Assembly (NCBI GenBank): GCA_964387625.1 | Contig: CAYLWN010000012.1 | Span: 1 to 29,955, forward strand | DNA: 29,955 nucleotides | Reading direction: 5' to 3' | DNA from: CAYLWN01 sp964387625 | GTDB lineage: Bacteria; Patescibacteriota; Microgenomatia; UBA10105 | Shown here: in pieces, positions 29,503-29,955 of the stretch | Layout: each line of letters opens with the position of its first letter | How positions within the stretch are numbered: the first letter of the stretch is position 1 | Notes under the pieces: model-generated | Told to the model about the DNA's origin: nothing | The model's input: the letters and a program-made list of their open reading frames with translations, nothing else | Database searches by the model: none | Made by a program: the position numbers and the translations under genes

Positions 29503-29574
29503 GGGCCGCTAGCTCAATGGTAGAGCAGCAGCCTTTTAAGCTGTTGGTTCTGGGTTCGAGTCCCAGGCGGCTCA
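29503..29574 (+). tRNA. tRNA-Lys (anticodon UUU)
   Basis: Complete cloverleaf: acceptor GGGCCGC/GCGGCTC with one G-T pair, D-arm GCTC/GAGC, anticodon stem GCAGC/GCTGT with loop CTTTTAA (anticodon TTT), T-arm CTGGG/CCCAG with loop TTCGAGT, discriminator A. CCA is not encoded (ACAA follows). Confidence 0.96.
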
Positions 29575-29614
29575 CAAAGTCCATTATTAACGATTTTATT
29601 AATTTAAGATAAAA

Positions 29615-29698
29615 GGTAGAGCAGTCCCGATTTTAATCGGGATTGGTTCTGGGAAAAGTTTATGGTGAGTCTGCCGAACCAAGTCCCAGGCGGCTCAC
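29615..29698 (+). pseudogene. Chimeric tRNA-Lys-derived sequence carrying two hairpin repeats
   Basis: Segments identical to tRNA-Lys in order: GGTAGAGCAG, TTTTAA, GGTTCTGGG and AGTCCCAGGCGGCTCAC. The 5' acceptor and D-stem are missing. The anticodon stem is replaced by the hairpin TCCCGATTTTAATCGGGA, and the T-loop is split by a 26-base insert ending TGCCGAACC (29656-29680). It cannot form a normal tRNA. It follows the intact tRNA-Lys by 40 nt and precedes a GIY-YIG gene by about 30 nt. Confidence 0.75.
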
Positions 29699-29728
29699 TA
29701 ACTTTCGCTAAAGCTACAGTTAGCAAGC

Positions 29729-29955
29729 ATGTATTATACTTACATTTTAAGAAATTATATAACAGGAAGATACTATATTGGATTTAGTCCAAATTTAAAA
29801 AATTGGTTACAGAAACACAAATCAGGGAAAGTGTTATCTACAAAATCAAATCTGAATTATGAATTAGAATGGTACTGTGCATTTAAAACTCAGGAAATGG
29901 CTTTATCATTTGAAAGATATTTAAAAACAGGGTCAGGTATTGCATTTATGAAGAA
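29729..29955 (+). CDS. GIY-YIG family endonuclease, partial (runs off right edge)
   Basis: 75 complete codons from ATG 29729 are open to the window end: MYYTYILRNYITGRYYIGFS, then NLKNWLQKHKSGK, LEWYCAFKTQEMALSFERYL and KTGSGIAFMK. RYYIGF corresponds to the YIG motif, and ERYLKTGSG is the usual end region, so only about 5-10 residues are missing. The family's catalytic Arg after the YIG strand is not obvious here (NLKNWLQKH, where relatives have an RxxEH-like sequence), so activity is uncertain. It is a divergent paralogue of the frameshifted gene at 29254. Confidence 0.85.
   Translation, partial: MYYTYILRNYITGRYYIGFSPNLKNWLQKHKSGKVLSTKSNLNYELEWYCAFKTQEMALSFERYLKTGSGIAFMK

Noticed and set aside
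29393..29584. Open frame on the minus strand of 63 codons
   Set aside because: It is antisense to tRNA-Lys and the end of the GIY-YIG gene; its Leu-Glu-Pro-Arg stretch is a typical tRNA shadow.
1..29955. CRISPR array, prophage or insertion sequence
   Set aside because: No regularly spaced direct repeats with unique spacers, no transposase or integrase frame, and no phage structural gene is visible; Bro-N alone does not make a prophage.

Overview
The window is an AT-rich bacterial chromosome segment. It most likely comes from a Candidate Phyla Radiation / Patescibacteria genome, possibly Microgenomates. This placement is inference, based on compact operons, a very short ATP synthase delta subunit, divergent but intact core genes, small GIY-YIG nuclease genes, and many short palindromic repeats between and inside genes. 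TGA serves as an ordinary stop (gatB, pyrG, guaB), so the UGA-glycine code of Gracilibacteria/SR1 does not apply. There is no CRISPR array and no recognisable transposase. Two runs of exactly 100 N (9100-9199, 13156-13255) are scaffold joins.

Layout. Positions 1-3000 lie on the minus strand and are accessory: two N-terminal pieces of related secreted proteins, a truncated Bro-N protein and a GIY-YIG nuclease, then tRNA-Thr(CGU), tRNA-Gly(CCC), a membrane-anchored double-LysM protein with a good terminator, and tRNA-Asp(GUC). From 3139 onward every gene is on the plus strand: polX, lemA, htpX, the murT-gatD pair (lipid II amidation), gatC-gatA-gatB (tRNA-dependent amidotransferase) with a GGDEF gene overlapping gatB, and dnaE. 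The complete F-type ATP synthase operon follows (atpI-like, atpB, E, F, H, A, G, D, C). After it come pyrG, purA and guaB (nucleotide metabolism), then rplS and yraN. The right edge holds a frameshifted GIY-YIG gene, tRNA-Lys(UUU), a tRNA-Lys-derived chimera and another GIY-YIG gene that runs off the end.

Most striking are the short structured repeats. (1) Palindromic repeats sit in frame inside polX, murT, gatD and gatB and add extra loops to conserved enzymes. (2) The same half-palindrome is joined to the 3' quarter of a tRNA gene, at the same tRNA position, downstream of both tRNA-Asp and tRNA-Lys. (3) tRNA-Lys-like pieces alternate with GIY-YIG genes at the right edge. (4) A roughly 95-nt two-hairpin element occurs at 1900 and again at 20641, where it forms the end of atpA. 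(5) Large folded intergenic structures precede murT and guaB, and a promoter followed at once by an intrinsic terminator precedes purA. Together these suggest active small repeat elements, possibly linked to GIY-YIG nucleases; that link is inference.
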